A stretch of 64,000 bases of DNA from Anaplasma capra (GTDB taxonomy: Bacteria > Pseudomonadota > Alphaproteobacteria > Rickettsiales > Anaplasmataceae): assembly GCF_025628805.1 (NCBI RefSeq), contig NZ_JAOTBG010000008.1, positions 1 to 64,000 of the forward strand. The letters are read 5' to 3'. Positions 36,584-45,519 of this stretch are shown one piece after another (within the stretch, counting starts at the first letter, position 1; each line of letters opens with the position of its first letter). Under the pieces are notes generated by a model. That model was given only the letters and a program-made list of their open reading frames with translations, did not search any database and had not been told where the DNA came from. The translations under genes and the position numbers were made by a program.

Positions 36584-37321
36584 ATGTCGGTAGGTGACAG
36601 TGCCGCCGCTGGGGGCGCGCGGTACTCTAGGGTTTTGCTCAAGGTGTCTGGTGAGGCGCTGGTTGGCGAAGGAAGGTTCGGTTTTGATCCTGATGTCGTA
36701 CTCAGGTTGTCCCGCGACCTTAAAAGGGTAAGAGGGTCTGGTATAGAGCTTTGTGTCGTTGTTGGTGGAGGTAACATATTTCGCGGTTCGTCCACTTCAG
36801 ATGGGTTTGAAAGGGCTAGTAACGACTATGTGGGCATGCTGGCAACTATGATTAATGCGTTGGCACTGCAGAATGCTTTGGAAGAGATGGACGTGGAGTG
36901 TAGGGTACTGTCTGCCATACCAATGACAGCTGTCTGTGAGACTTATATAAGGAGACGTGCTGTAAGCCATCTTGAGAAGGGGCGGGTGGTTATATGTGCG
37001 GCCGGTATCGGCAGCCCGTTTTTCACCACAGATACCGCAGCTGCGCTTCGCGGTATAGAGATGCGCTGTGATGCTATATTTAAGGGGACGCAGGTGGATG
37101 GTGTTTATTCCTCTGATCCCAAGAAAGATGGTTCCGCAGTTCGGTACGACAAAATATCTTACCATGATCTTTTGGCTTCTGACTTGAAGATTATGGATGC
37201 TGCCGCGATATCGCTTGCCAGGGAGAATTCTGTGCCGATCATAGTGTTTGATCTAGGCAAGGACGGGGCGTTTTATGAGGCCGTGCAGGGCAGGGGTCTG
37301 TTTACAACTATATCTGACTAG
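36584..37321 (+). CDS. pyrH: UMP kinase
   Basis: A 245-residue bacterial UMP kinase of the amino-acid-kinase fold, hexameric in relatives. Motifs: LLKVSGEAL near residue 19, [11 protein letters not shown] with the phosphate-binding Gly-rich loop, [13 protein letters not shown]-type loop here written [15 protein letters not shown], and [13 protein letters not shown]. It makes UDP for RNA, peptidoglycan precursors and CTP. ATG 36584 follows the promoter at 36522-36549. It is the first gene of the classic pyrH-frr-uppS-cdsA cluster; frr starts 10 bp later. Confidence 0.95.
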   Translation: MSVGDSAAAGGARYSRVLLKVSGEALVGEGRFGFDPDVVLRLSRDLKRVRGSGIELCVVVGGGNIFRGSSTSDGFERASNDYVGMLATMINALALQNALEEMDVECRVLSAIPMTAVCETYIRRRAVSHLEKGRVVICAAGIGSPFFTTDTAAALRGIEMRCDAIFKGTQVDGVYSSDPKKDGSAVRYDKISYHDLLASDLKIMDAAAISLARENSVPIIVFDLGKDGAFYEAVQGRGLFTTISD

Positions 37322-37331
37322 GAGTAGGTAT

Positions 37332-37883
37332 ATGACGGACGCGATTAAAGAGTGCGCGAAGGAGAGGATGGAAAAGACCTTTTCGATGTTCTTGAGCGAT
37401 ATATCGGGTATTAGAACAGGGAGGGTCAGTGCCTCACTGCTAGATGGGGTTTTCCTTACTTACTACGGCAACAAGGTGAAGCTCAATACGGTGGCCAGCG
37501 TATCTGTTTCTGGTAGGACTCTGCTGATTTCACTGTGGGATGCTAGTGTGCTTGGTGAGGTAAAAGCTGCTATAGAAGCTTCTAACCTCGGTTTTGGTAT
37601 GACGTGTGAGGCAACTACAATAAGGCTTGTGGTTCCTGAGCTGACCAATGATGTTAGGAAAAGTCTTGTGAGGATGCTTAGTAAGCTTACAGAAGAAGGC
37701 AAAATTTCGGTACGCAACATAAGAAGGGATACGATAGAGAAGCTCAAGCTAATGCAGGACAATAAAGAGATTTCAGAGGATGACTTCCACTCTGTGAGCG
37801 CGGAGGTACAAAGGGTGACAGATGCGTTTATTAAAAAGATAAGCGAAGCTTTTTCCGTTAAAGAAAGCGAAATTTTAGGCTAG
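37332..37883 (+). CDS. frr: Ribosome recycling factor
   Basis: A 183-residue RRF, which with EF-G splits the post-termination ribosome. Two-domain pattern: a three-helix bundle with RTGRVSASLLDGV and the C-terminal RRDTIEKLKLM-DNKEISEDD. ATG 37332 has GGAGTAGG upstream; the longer frame from 37275 lies inside pyrH. Normal length (185). Confidence 0.96.
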   Translation: MTDAIKECAKERMEKTFSMFLSDISGIRTGRVSASLLDGVFLTYYGNKVKLNTVASVSVSGRTLLISLWDASVLGEVKAAIEASNLGFGMTCEATTIRLVVPELTNDVRKSLVRMLSKLTEEGKISVRNIRRDTIEKLKLMQDNKEISEDDFHSVSAEVQRVTDAFIKKISEAFSVKESEILG

Positions 37884-37902
37884 CCCTGTTTGGGTATCTG
37901 AC

Positions 37903-38592
37903 ATGGTGCGCAGGCTTCCCGAGCATGTTGCCATAATAATGGATGGCAATGGTAGATGGGCTAAGAATCTGGGGCTGCCCAAGGTGGAGGCATATGCGAA
38001 GGGTATGTTGGTAGCCAAGGACATAGCTATTGCGTGTATTGACCGCGCCATCAAGCATCTTACTCTGTACGCTTTCTCCCTGGAGAACTGGTTCAGGAGT
38101 GCTGAGGAGGTCAACAGCATAATGAGCCTGTTTTCTCAATATTTGTCTTCTCAGGAATTGCACAGGCTTGCTGGCGACCACGGAGTCAGCATAAGATTTG
38201 TCGGGGACCTAAAACTTTTGCGTGAGGACCTGGTTGAGCTCATGCTAGATGTCCAGTCGGGGACGCGCAAAAACAATGCTCTGTTCTTAAATGTCGCAAT
38301 AAGCTATGGTGCCAGGCAGGACATAATACATGCTGTGAATGCGGCGTTGAGTGCGAAGGTTGATTCTATCGATGCAGAAACGCTAGGTAAATTTTTGTGG
38401 ACTAAAGACCTTCCGGATGTTGATTTACTGATAAGATCTGGCGGTGAGAAACGCGTCAGTAACTTTCTGCTCTGGCAACTCGCGTATGCAGAACTTTACT
38501 TTTGTGATACCATGTGGCCAGATTTTACCGCCGCGCATTTTTCTGATGCGCTGGACAGCTATCTTGCCAGAGATAGGAAATATGGCAGGTAG
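37903..38592 (+). CDS. uppS: Undecaprenyl diphosphate synthase (cis-prenyltransferase)
   Basis: A 229-residue cis-prenyltransferase, which makes the C55 lipid carrier for peptidoglycan precursors. Catalytic Asp14 lies in IIMDGNGRWA, and the pyrophosphate-binding C-terminal motif is intact (IRSGGEKRVSNFLLWQ, then YAELYF). The segment normally written GHKAG in E. coli (His43) reads AYAKG here, with Tyr31 in place of the His and Lys27 for Arg39. Length is a little shorter than E. coli (253). It sits in the conserved frr-uppS-cdsA order. Confidence 0.93.
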   Translation: MVRRLPEHVAIIMDGNGRWAKNLGLPKVEAYAKGMLVAKDIAIACIDRAIKHLTLYAFSLENWFRSAEEVNSIMSLFSQYLSSQELHRLAGDHGVSIRFVGDLKLLREDLVELMLDVQSGTRKNNALFLNVAISYGARQDIIHAVNAALSAKVDSIDAETLGKFLWTKDLPDVDLLIRSGGEKRVSNFLLWQLAYAELYFCDTMWPDFTAAHFSDALDSYLARDRKYGR

Positions 38593-38692
38593 GCCGCCCT
38601 GTGTGTATAATGTCAAAGATCGGGCTTATAAACCAGGCATCCGGGCTGCGGTATCCAGGTTTGGTGTTTTGCAGCTTTATTTTGGGGGATTC

Positions 38693-39427
38693 ATGAGAAT
38701 TAGGGAGTTTTGCGAAAAATCTAGTAACTGCATATTCCGATTGAAGGAAAAGATACCCGGCTTCAAGCTTTCAGCAATTGACGACAGTCTGCTCATCAGA
38801 ACTGTGACGTCGATTTTGGGGGCTAGTGCGTTTCTATGCAGCATTTTCCTTGGGGGGCGCTTGTTCTATCTTGTGTGCTTCTCCCTATCGATGGTGTCTG
38901 CATTCGAATGGTATCAAATAACAGGTGGCCGCAGATATCTTTATATCCCCGCCATTTTTGTTGTTGCGCTTCCATATGCTTCGGCAGTGTACCTATACAC
39001 GTTGCCACATGGGGTCATAATACTGCTGTGGATGATACTGAGTGTGTGGAGTACAGACATAGGCGCGTACTTCGTTGGTAAGAACTTCGGCAAGCGAAAA
39101 ATATTGCCTTCGGTTAGCCCAAACAAGACTTGGATGGGCCTGTTTGGTGGCATAGCGTTCAGTTCTGTGGTGACGCTGCTAATGTCAATTATTTTCGGGA
39201 TATTTTTTGTTCCCCATGCACTCTTCATTGGTGCAATTATTGCGGTGATTGCGCAATGTGGGGACTTTGTGGAGTCCGGCATTAAACGTCTATGCAAAGT
39301 TAAGGATAGCGGTTTTATAGTGCCTGGGCATGGTGGTATATTAGACCGCATTGATGGATTTATGTTTACCGCTCCCGTGGTCGCATATTACATACAGCAT
39401 GTGTCAAAGTTTTTTGCCGTTATTTAG
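38693..39427 (+). CDS. cdsA: Phosphatidate cytidylyltransferase
   Basis: A 244-residue polytopic inner-membrane enzyme making CDP-diacylglycerol, the branch point of phospholipid synthesis. About six to seven hydrophobic spans are visible. The C-terminal CDS signature is clear: SPNKTWMGLFGG about halfway and GHGGILDRIDGFMFTAP near the end. ATG 38693 follows TTTTGGGGGA. The open frame reaches back to 38444 inside uppS, but that part is out of family. A 100-bp gap separates it from uppS and contains a TATAAT (38605) without a good -35 box. Confidence 0.94.
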   Translation: MRIREFCEKSSNCIFRLKEKIPGFKLSAIDDSLLIRTVTSILGASAFLCSIFLGGRLFYLVCFSLSMVSAFEWYQITGGRRYLYIPAIFVVALPYASAVYLYTLPHGVIILLWMILSVWSTDIGAYFVGKNFGKRKILPSVSPNKTWMGLFGGIAFSSVVTLLMSIIFGIFFVPHALFIGAIIAVIAQCGDFVESGIKRLCKVKDSGFIVPGHGGILDRIDGFMFTAPVVAYYIQHVSKFFAVI

Positions 39428-39732
39428 GCGGCAGACTTTATTGAAGTTCTGTGAAGCACAACAAACCGCAAGGTTAACACGAATGCTTTGGGTGAGGGGC
39501 GGGTACTCGCTGGGACGGCATTTAACGCTGCTTGGTATGTGTCCATGATGTACAGCACACTGCCTGTGTTTGGTTGCCGAGCGACGTGTTATGGCGCTGT
39601 AATTACTAGTCCCATGCTGCTGCGGATGTGGAAGCGCACCGCAGGTCGTGCTGGGGAGGTATCCTGTACTGTGAAATCACCATTACCCCGAAGTTCATCA
39701 CCCACAGCTTGTGGCCCTACAGCCACGTGATA
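39428..39732. other. cdsA / purC convergent gap, no gene recognised
   Basis: These 305 bp lie between convergent stops. Open frames exist on both strands (for example 39488-39730 on +), but none has a ribosome binding site, promoter or recognisable product. No tRNA, strong repeat or terminator was found. Confidence 0.5.
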
Positions 39733-40467
39733 CTAACTGCGCGATGGTAAATGCTCTTCAATTCTGCGTAGTACTTCAGCATAGCCATAAAGTGTGTCAC
39801 CCGTACCGAGCCGGTATACGTCTTTGTCCAGCGCCGCATTATCGGATGAGTTGCGCAGTCTGCACGTATCTGGGCTAATCTCGTCAGCAAGTATAATTTC
39901 TCCGCGTGCCTGGCGTAGCCTACCGAACTCCAACTTGAAGTCTGCCAGCACGATATTAATTTCGCGCATCATTGCGCTCAAGATTGCATTTATTCGTAGA
40001 GATTCTGCCTTTATGTAGTCGACTTCGTTGCGAGTCGCAAGTTTAAGGCTCACCACGTGGTCTTCTGTCATCATAGGGTCTGATAGAGCGTCGTTCTTGT
40101 AATAGCATTCCACTACAGGTGGCGATATCGGCTCTCCTTGGGTGACGTTGAATCTTGTGCAAAAACCACCGTACGCCAGATTGCGAACCACAATCTCCAT
40201 GGGGATCATGTCAACTCTTCTCACCAACTGTTCTCTGTCATTGAGTAGCCCGAGTAGATGGGTTTTAACTCCATGATTTTCCAGATACTGCAACAACAGG
40301 TAACTTGTGCGATTGTTAATCGTCCCCTTGCCGGGTAGGACGTCTTTCTTCTGCGAATTAAAAGCGGTGATGTCGTCCTTGAAGTATTGTACTACAGAGT
40401 CCGGATCAGGTCCGGGGAATATGATTTTGGCCTTGCCTTCGTATAGTGCCCTACGTTCGGTGTTCAT
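39733..40467 (-). CDS. purC: SAICAR synthetase
   Basis: A 244-residue phosphoribosylaminoimidazole-succinocarboxamide synthase, step 8 of IMP synthesis. Landmarks: LYEGKAKIIF at the N-terminus, DDITAFNSQKKDVLPGKG, and LADFKLEFG, then LADEISPDTCR. ATG 40467 follows GGGGGAATAC; the frame is open to 40530 without support. It is divergent from hisS. De novo purine synthesis is retained in Anaplasmataceae, unlike Rickettsia; guaB in this window belongs to the same pathway. Confidence 0.96.
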   Translation of the reverse strand: MNTERRALYEGKAKIIFPGPDPDSVVQYFKDDITAFNSQKKDVLPGKGTINNRTSYLLLQYLENHGVKTHLLGLLNDREQLVRRVDMIPMEIVVRNLAYGGFCTRFNVTQGEPISPPVVECYYKNDALSDPMMTEDHVVSLKLATRNEVDYIKAESLRINAILSAMMREINIVLADFKLEFGRLRQARGEIILADEISPDTCRLRNSSDNAALDKDVYRLGTGDTLYGYAEVLRRIEEHLPSRS

Positions 40468-40500
40468 TGTATTCCCCCACGCCGTACATTCTACATTCAG

Positions 40501-40528
40501 TTGATAATTTTGCAAAAGAATGTACAAC
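40501..40528 (+). promoter_or_regulatory. Promoter candidate of hisS
   Basis: TTGATA (40501-40506), 16 bp, TACAAC (40523-40528), about 55 bp before the hisS ATG. The segment also lies just upstream of purC on the other strand. Confidence 0.45.
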
Positions 40529-40583
40529 ATAGCTGTGCTACGCGATTGTAGCGACGAGCCCGGTTTTCTGTCTTGAGACTTGT

Positions 40584-41852
40584 ATGGATATGGGTAGCTT
40601 CCGGCCTGTGAGGGGTACTAGAGATCTTCTGCCGGATGAGTGCCATAAGTTCTGGTACATACGCGATGTTGCCCGAGACATGGGTGAGAGATATGGATTC
40701 GTGCCCGTGGAAACTCCAATATTTGAGTTTCAGGATGTGTTTACCAAAACTTTGGGGGATTCCTCAGACATCATTGGAAAAGAGATGTATTCCTTCACTG
40801 ATCGAAGTGGTGATGCACTCGTGCTCAGGCCCGAGCTTACTGCTGCGGTGGTTAGGATGCTGATATGCAGTAAGCTTGCAACGCCGATTAGGCTCTTTAC
40901 CGTTGGTCCAGTATTTCGCTATGAAAGGCCTCAAAAGTGCCGTCAAAGGCAGTTTCATCAGATAAATTATGAGCACTTTGGTGCCAGCGACAGTACTGCG
41001 GATGCAGAGCTCATAGCGCTGGCACACAATATCTTGGGTGCGCTGCATCTGCATGATAGTGTGCGGCTAGAAATCAATTCTCTCGGGAGTCAAGCGAGTA
41101 TTTTGTCCTACAGAGGCTGCCTTCTAAAGTACCTTGCAAAGTATGAACATGAACTTTCTGAGGATAGTCGCAGAAGAATGCACACAAACCCCCTGAGGGT
41201 TCTGGATTCTAAAGATCATGGAGATATTGCAATACTTGGTGATGCACCGACCGTGGGTGATTTTTATGATGCTGAATCTAGAGCGATATTCGGTGACGTG
41301 ATGCAGTATCTTGACAACCTGGGCATCCCATACACAGTAAATCCGCGGCTTGTTAGAGGGCTGGATTATTACTGTGGCACGGTGTTTGAGTTCAAAACTA
41401 CATGCCTGGGTTCGCAGGATGCTGTGATTGCTGGGGGTAGGTACGATAAACTCGTTGCTTCCATGGGTGGTGGCGATGTGCCAGCTATTGGTTTTGCCGG
41501 CGGCATTGAAAGACTCGCTGCTCTGATGGACTACAACAGACCTGCCAGATTTTCAGTTGTTTTTTTGCCTCTTGGGGAGGAGGCTGTAAAGTGTGCTATG
41601 CGCTCCGCCTGTGAACTACGTGGTATGGGTATACAAGTCCTATGCAATGGTGCAGTCAAGAAACTCAGAACTGGTCTCAAATATGCTGACAAGTTTGGCG
41701 CTGATTTGGCGCTAATCCTGGGAGATGAAGAAATAGCCAGAGGTGAAGTGATCTGCAGGCATATGGCCACCGGTGTGCAAGAAACTGTCAGTATCAGCGA
41801 TCTCAGGAACTACATACCGGGTATAGAGAGAGCCGCCCACGGCAGTGACTGA
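40584..41852 (+). CDS. hisS: Histidyl-tRNA synthetase
   Basis: A 422-residue class II synthetase. Motif 2 is GPVFRYERPQKCRQRQFHQ, the histidine-specific motifs are LVRGLDYYCGTVFEF and GGRYDKL, and motif 3 is GFAGGIERLAAL. The C-terminal anticodon-binding domain (about 325-415) follows. Length is standard for the dimeric enzyme. The single-gene unit is convergent with the DsbA gene; a run of seven T follows its stop. Confidence 0.96.
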   Translation: MDMGSFRPVRGTRDLLPDECHKFWYIRDVARDMGERYGFVPVETPIFEFQDVFTKTLGDSSDIIGKEMYSFTDRSGDALVLRPELTAAVVRMLICSKLATPIRLFTVGPVFRYERPQKCRQRQFHQINYEHFGASDSTADAELIALAHNILGALHLHDSVRLEINSLGSQASILSYRGCLLKYLAKYEHELSEDSRRRMHTNPLRVLDSKDHGDIAILGDAPTVGDFYDAESRAIFGDVMQYLDNLGIPYTVNPRLVRGLDYYCGTVFEFKTTCLGSQDAVIAGGRYDKLVASMGGGDVPAIGFAGGIERLAALMDYNRPARFSVVFLPLGEEAVKCAMRSACELRGMGIQVLCNGAVKKLRTGLKYADKFGADLALILGDEEIARGEVICRHMATGVQETVSISDLRNYIPGIERAAHGSD

Positions 41853-41894
41853 ACCACCTTTTTTTCTGTGTCTACAAAGTGCCAGGCACTAGTA

Positions 41895-42650
41895 CTACTT
41901 GTGTTTTTTGTCGTTGCCCTGCGTGGCGCCTTGTATCAAATCGCGTAGCGTTTTGAGATCGCTCGCCCCGACCAACACTGTATCTCCTACCACGACTGAG
42001 GGAGTTCCCCCTATATTAAGCCGTTCAGCCAGTTCCCTGGTAGCGGCGATCATAGCGCTTATCTTGCTGTCATTCTGCTCCAGAGACTTTCTGAGATCTT
42101 CTTTCTTAATACCTACAGATTCCGCAATATCAGGCACTTCATCGTCCGTGAACCTCCTATTATGCCCTAGGGCTGCGTAGTAGAAGTCTATGTATTTTTC
42201 TGGGTTCACAAAGTATATAGCAAGTGCCGTACGTGCGGCGAGCATAGAAGCCTCTCCAAGTGTTGGAAGGTCCCGAAAAACTATGCGCACCTCCCCGTCC
42301 TCAAGCAATTGCTTGACGTGTGAGAGCATGGATTTGCAATATCCGCAGGAGAAGTCAAAAAACTCCACCAGCAGGACCTTGCTCTCTTTGTTGCCAAATG
42401 ATGGGTAAGAAACGTCTTCCAATGCAGTCCTGTTCTCTGCAACTTTTCGCCGCATCTCGACTTCATTCATGGCTACCTGTCCCTTACTGAGTGCAGTGAT
42501 AACCTTGTGCGGATTTTTGTATATATACTCCTCAATTATGGCTTCTATCTCCTCGCGATCCTGCCGTTTTACCCCAGAGACAAACTTACTAATTAGCGGG
42601 AAGCTTGCCACCAACACTACGAGACTCAACAAGCAGAAAATCCTAGCCAC
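41895..42650 (-). CDS. DsbA/Com1-like disulfide oxidoreductase (CGYC)
   Basis: A 251-residue protein with an N-terminal signal anchor (residues about 3-20, RIFCLLSLVVLVASF). A short helical oligomerisation-like region follows (EEIEAIIEEYIYKNP). The thioredoxin-fold domain has active site CGYC in FDFSCGYCKSM and the cis-Pro loop GGTPSVVVGD. The N-terminal helix region recalls ScsC and Coxiella Com1, which can be isomerases. GTG 42650 has GGGGGG upstream; the frame is open to 42707. It is the second periplasmic DsbA-like protein in the window. Confidence 0.88.
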   Translation of the reverse strand: MARIFCLLSLVVLVASFPLISKFVSGVKRQDREEIEAIIEEYIYKNPHKVITALSKGQVAMNEVEMRRKVAENRTALEDVSYPSFGNKESKVLLVEFFDFSCGYCKSMLSHVKQLLEDGEVRIVFRDLPTLGEASMLAARTALAIYFVNPEKYIDFYYAALGHNRRFTDDEVPDIAESVGIKKEDLRKSLEQNDSKISAMIAATRELAERLNIGGTPSVVVGDTVLVGASDLKTLRDLIQGATQGNDKKHK

Positions 42651-42920
42651 AACAACCCCCCACTCTAGCACAGGGGTGCTACTAACACAGACTGGTGGCA
42701 GAGTCAAGACTTGTATGTGGTTGCATGTTTTTAAGTCTGTACAGTATTAATCAACACCCGTAGCCATTTTGTAATGGGGCGCCCACCAAGATGGGGTCGA
42801 TTGGTCTCTGCTACTCGTATAGTAGGGCTGGCGCATTGGCCGTCGTTGTATCGGTGGCAGAAAAATATTGTACTTTACGTGCAGGTGTGCAATCATCCCG
42901 TCGCTGTAAATCATAAAGAC

Positions 42921-43943
42921 ATGAAAGCACACTTTGGCGTCACAGTGTGGTTGGGGATGTGCTGCTCAATGGTCCTCCTGATGGTGGCGATTGGCGGCGT
43001 AACCCGCCTTACTCATGCGGGGCTCTCTATCACCGAGTGGAAGCCTATAGTTGGAGTTATACCTCCCACGAGTCAAGAGGCGTGGCTGCTGGAGAAGCGG
43101 AAGTACGAGCGGACGCCGGAGTATAGACACAACACTACTGGTATTTCACTCCAAGATTTCAAGCGCATTTATATGATAGAGTACCTGCACAGATTGTTTG
43201 GCAGAATCTTGGGCGCGGTGTTTTGTGTGCCCATGCTCTATTTTTTCATCAGAAAGAAAATCAAGCGCGGCATGGCTGCCAAGTTGCTGATAGTTGCACT
43301 GCTAGGTGGCGTGCAGGGAGTTATGGGGTGGTTTATGGTCAAGAGTGGGCTTGTTGATGTCCCTCGCGTTAGCCATTATAGGCTTGCTGCGCATTTATTT
43401 CTCGCTATTCTGTTGTTCTCAATTTTGTGGCATAGCTTCTTGAGATGTGTAACAGTACATGGCACCCTAGAAGCAACGCGAATCAGGATGTTTGCAACGT
43501 CGGCGGCGATTGTTTTGGTGGTGCTACAGATGATTTTGGGCGCTCTTGTGGCCGGATTGGGCGCAGGTTTGACCTACAACACTTTTCCCACTATGGACGG
43601 TATGCTCATCCCGCGGTCTCTATTCTCAGCTGAATTATGGCGCGGTGAATTCTTGCGTGACGCTACTGCAGTGCAGTTTTTACACAGATTGGTTGCGGTA
43701 ATAATTGCAGTTTATGCTGCGCTACTGCCGTTTTGCATCAAAACCCGGGGTGCATTACTATTTCTCGTGTGTGTGGTGCTACAGTTTTTACTTGGTGTGG
43801 TGACCCTGGTCAGCGTTGTTAACATATACCTCGCGGTGATGCACCAGGTTCTGGGTTTCGTCGTGCTTGCAGCAGGCGTGTATATGTTGTGTGAATTGCG
43901 GCCAAAAGAGGCTTGCATTTTGCAGGGTATTGGTGTACCGTGA
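42921..43943 (+). CDS. ctaA: Haem A synthase
   Basis: A COX15/CtaA-type membrane enzyme oxidising haem O to haem A for cytochrome c oxidase. Eight hydrophobic spans in two four-helix halves. Conserved histidines are visible in EYLHRLFGR, SHYRLAAHLF, QFLHRLVA and MHQVLGF. The first helix begins with VWLGMCCSMVLLMVAIGG and RLTHAGLSITEWKP. ATG 42921 gives 340 aa, the usual size. The frame is open to 42774, and GTG 42879 is an alternative. The 270-bp upstream gap to the DsbA gene holds only a weak promoter (TTGTAT-N17-TGTACT, ending about 42875). panB follows after 4 bp. Confidence 0.92.
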   Translation: MKAHFGVTVWLGMCCSMVLLMVAIGGVTRLTHAGLSITEWKPIVGVIPPTSQEAWLLEKRKYERTPEYRHNTTGISLQDFKRIYMIEYLHRLFGRILGAVFCVPMLYFFIRKKIKRGMAAKLLIVALLGGVQGVMGWFMVKSGLVDVPRVSHYRLAAHLFLAILLFSILWHSFLRCVTVHGTLEATRIRMFATSAAIVLVVLQMILGALVAGLGAGLTYNTFPTMDGMLIPRSLFSAELWRGEFLRDATAVQFLHRLVAVIIAVYAALLPFCIKTRGALLFLVCVVLQFLLGVVTLVSVVNIYLAVMHQVLGFVVLAAGVYMLCELRPKEACILQGIGVP

Positions 43944-43947
43944 CCCG

Positions 43948-44754
43948 GTGTTCTCGATCACAAGGCAGGAATCCTTGGGCATACTTGACGTACAGGCGAA
44001 AAAGGGTTTGGAAAAAATTGCCTGCCTGACTGCTTACACTTTTTCCATGGCACGTATTTTGGATGAGTACTGCGACCTAATTCTTGTGGGAGATTCTGTG
44101 GGGGCCACCGTATATGGGATGGACTCCACATTGCCGGTTACGATGGACATGATGATTGCCCATGGCAAGGCAGTTGTAAAGGCCCGTAACAAGGCCATAG
44201 TTGTGGTTGATATGCCGTTTGCTAGCTATTACTCTCCGGAGGTGGCGTATAGAAACGCATCTAGGATTTTGAGTGAAACTGGGTGCGATGCAGTGAAGCT
44301 TGAAGGTGGGGTTTGTGCGGCAAATGAAATTGCCTTTTTGGTGTCTCGTGGTATTCCAGTTATGGGACATATAGGCGTGATGCCACAGCACTTCAATCAG
44401 CTTGGTGGGTATAAATGCCGTGGAAAAACTGAGGACTCGCGGCGATTGATTGAGCAAGATGCAAAGGCAGTATGTGAGGCCGGTGCGTTTTGCGTTGTGA
44501 TGGAGTGTATCAGTGCGGCTCTTGCTGCGGAAATTACGAAAAAGCTGCCTGTACCTACAATAGGGATTGGGGCTTCTGGCGCGTGTGACGGGCAGATTTT
44601 GGTAGTTGACGATATGTTGGGGCAGTCACCACGTTATCCGAAATTTGTCAAGCAGTTCGCAAATCTTGAGCAAGCCATAAGAGATGCCGTTGTCGGCTAT
44701 GTAGCGGAAGTGAAGTGCGGGAAGTTTCCAAGTACCGAGCACTGCTACAAGTAG
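43948..44754 (+). CDS. panB: 3-methyl-2-oxobutanoate hydroxymethyltransferase
   Basis: This TIM-barrel enzyme makes ketopantoate from 2-oxoisovalerate, the first step of pantothenate synthesis. Landmarks: CLTAYTFSMA-I near the start, LVGDSVGATVYGMDSTLPVTMDMM (metal-binding Asp inside), DMPFASY, VKLEGG and MGHIGVMPQ, then GIGASGACDGQILV. GTG 43948 lies 4 bp after the ctaA stop. The frame runs back into ctaA to 43867. Length (268 aa) is normal. No panC, panD or panE is in the window, so whether a full pathway exists cannot be judged here. Confidence 0.93.
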   Translation: MFSITRQESLGILDVQAKKGLEKIACLTAYTFSMARILDEYCDLILVGDSVGATVYGMDSTLPVTMDMMIAHGKAVVKARNKAIVVVDMPFASYYSPEVAYRNASRILSETGCDAVKLEGGVCAANEIAFLVSRGIPVMGHIGVMPQHFNQLGGYKCRGKTEDSRRLIEQDAKAVCEAGAFCVVMECISAALAAEITKKLPVPTIGIGASGACDGQILVVDDMLGQSPRYPKFVKQFANLEQAIRDAVVGYVAEVKCGKFPSTEHCYK

Positions 44755-44894
44755 GTTTATCGTCCAGTTTTGGCGCCATGGTTTAGGGCTTAGGTGTGTC
44801 CCGCGCAGCTGTGCATGAACTCAAATTACATATACGTGCTTCCGGAGACGCGACTTGTAGGGGTGCAAGCCAACTCTCAGAGAGTGAAGCGCGA

Positions 44895-45503
44895 CTATTG
44901 CACGGCACCTAAGCGCACTATCTGTGCGTTGGCAAATGCCACATCTACTTTGTGGTCCGTAAGAATTACAATGCCCCCACGTTCTGCGCGGGTTAACATG
45001 AGGCTCTGCACCATGGTGACGGTATCTGGGTCCAGGTTTGCGAATGGCTCGTCCACGATCCAGACACGCGTGTTTGATACCAAAAGTCTGGATAACGAAA
45101 CTATTTTTTGCCAACCTGAGGATAAATTTTTGAATTTTGTGTCAAGCACTGGATATAACCCGAAAAAGTGTGATGCTGCTCCGGTTAATTCGCTGTTACC
45201 CTTACATTTCGCCCAAAACTCTAGGATGTCTTGAACCTTCATGTTGGCAGTGCACGCGGATTTATGGCCTATGTAGGTAATTTGAGTAATGCACTGACTG
45301 CCAGTCGTGATATTCTCACCATCAAGCTTTATGCTACCAGATGCTGCTGGCATGAGCCCCACTATGGTTCTGAGCAGTGTCGTTTTTCCACTGCCATTGT
45401 TGCCCACTACCAGGGTGACAGAGCCGTTCTCCGCAGTAAAGCTTAGATTCTGAAATAACAGCTTGCTGCCACGGATGCACGAAACCTCTAAGCACTCTAA
45501 CAC
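44895..45503 (-). CDS. ccmA: Haem exporter ATP-binding protein CcmA
   Basis: A 202-residue ABC ATPase of the cytochrome c maturation system, energising CcmB/CcmC and the release of holo-CcmE. Walker [14 protein letters not shown] (33-45), an ABC signature in the variant form LSSGWQ, and Walker [13 protein letters not shown]. Size is the compact CcmA type. It is the last gene of a - strand run from the atypical SDR through dcd and murA; 16 bp separate it from murA. ccmG lies 10 kb away in this window. Confidence 0.93.
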   Translation of the reverse strand: MLECLEVSCIRGSKLLFQNLSFTAENGSVTLVVGNNGSGKTTLLRTIVGLMPAASGSIKLDGENITTGSQCITQITYIGHKSACTANMKVQDILEFWAKCKGNSELTGAASHFFGLYPVLDTKFKNLSSGWQKIVSLSRLLVSNTRVWIVDEPFANLDPDTVTMVQSLMLTRAERGGIVILTDHKVDVAFANAQIVRLGAVQ

Positions 45504-45519
45504 CTCGCGCCCCTATAAA

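Noticed and set aside
39488-39730. 80-codon frame in the cdsA-purC gap
   Set aside because: No start signal, odd composition (Ser, Cys, Met mixture), and frames on the opposite strand are equally open. I cannot support a gene.
41860-41895. Rho-independent terminator between hisS and the DsbA gene
   Set aside because: The AGTGCC/GGCACT element has too small a loop and the T-run precedes it on the + strand; not a typical terminator.
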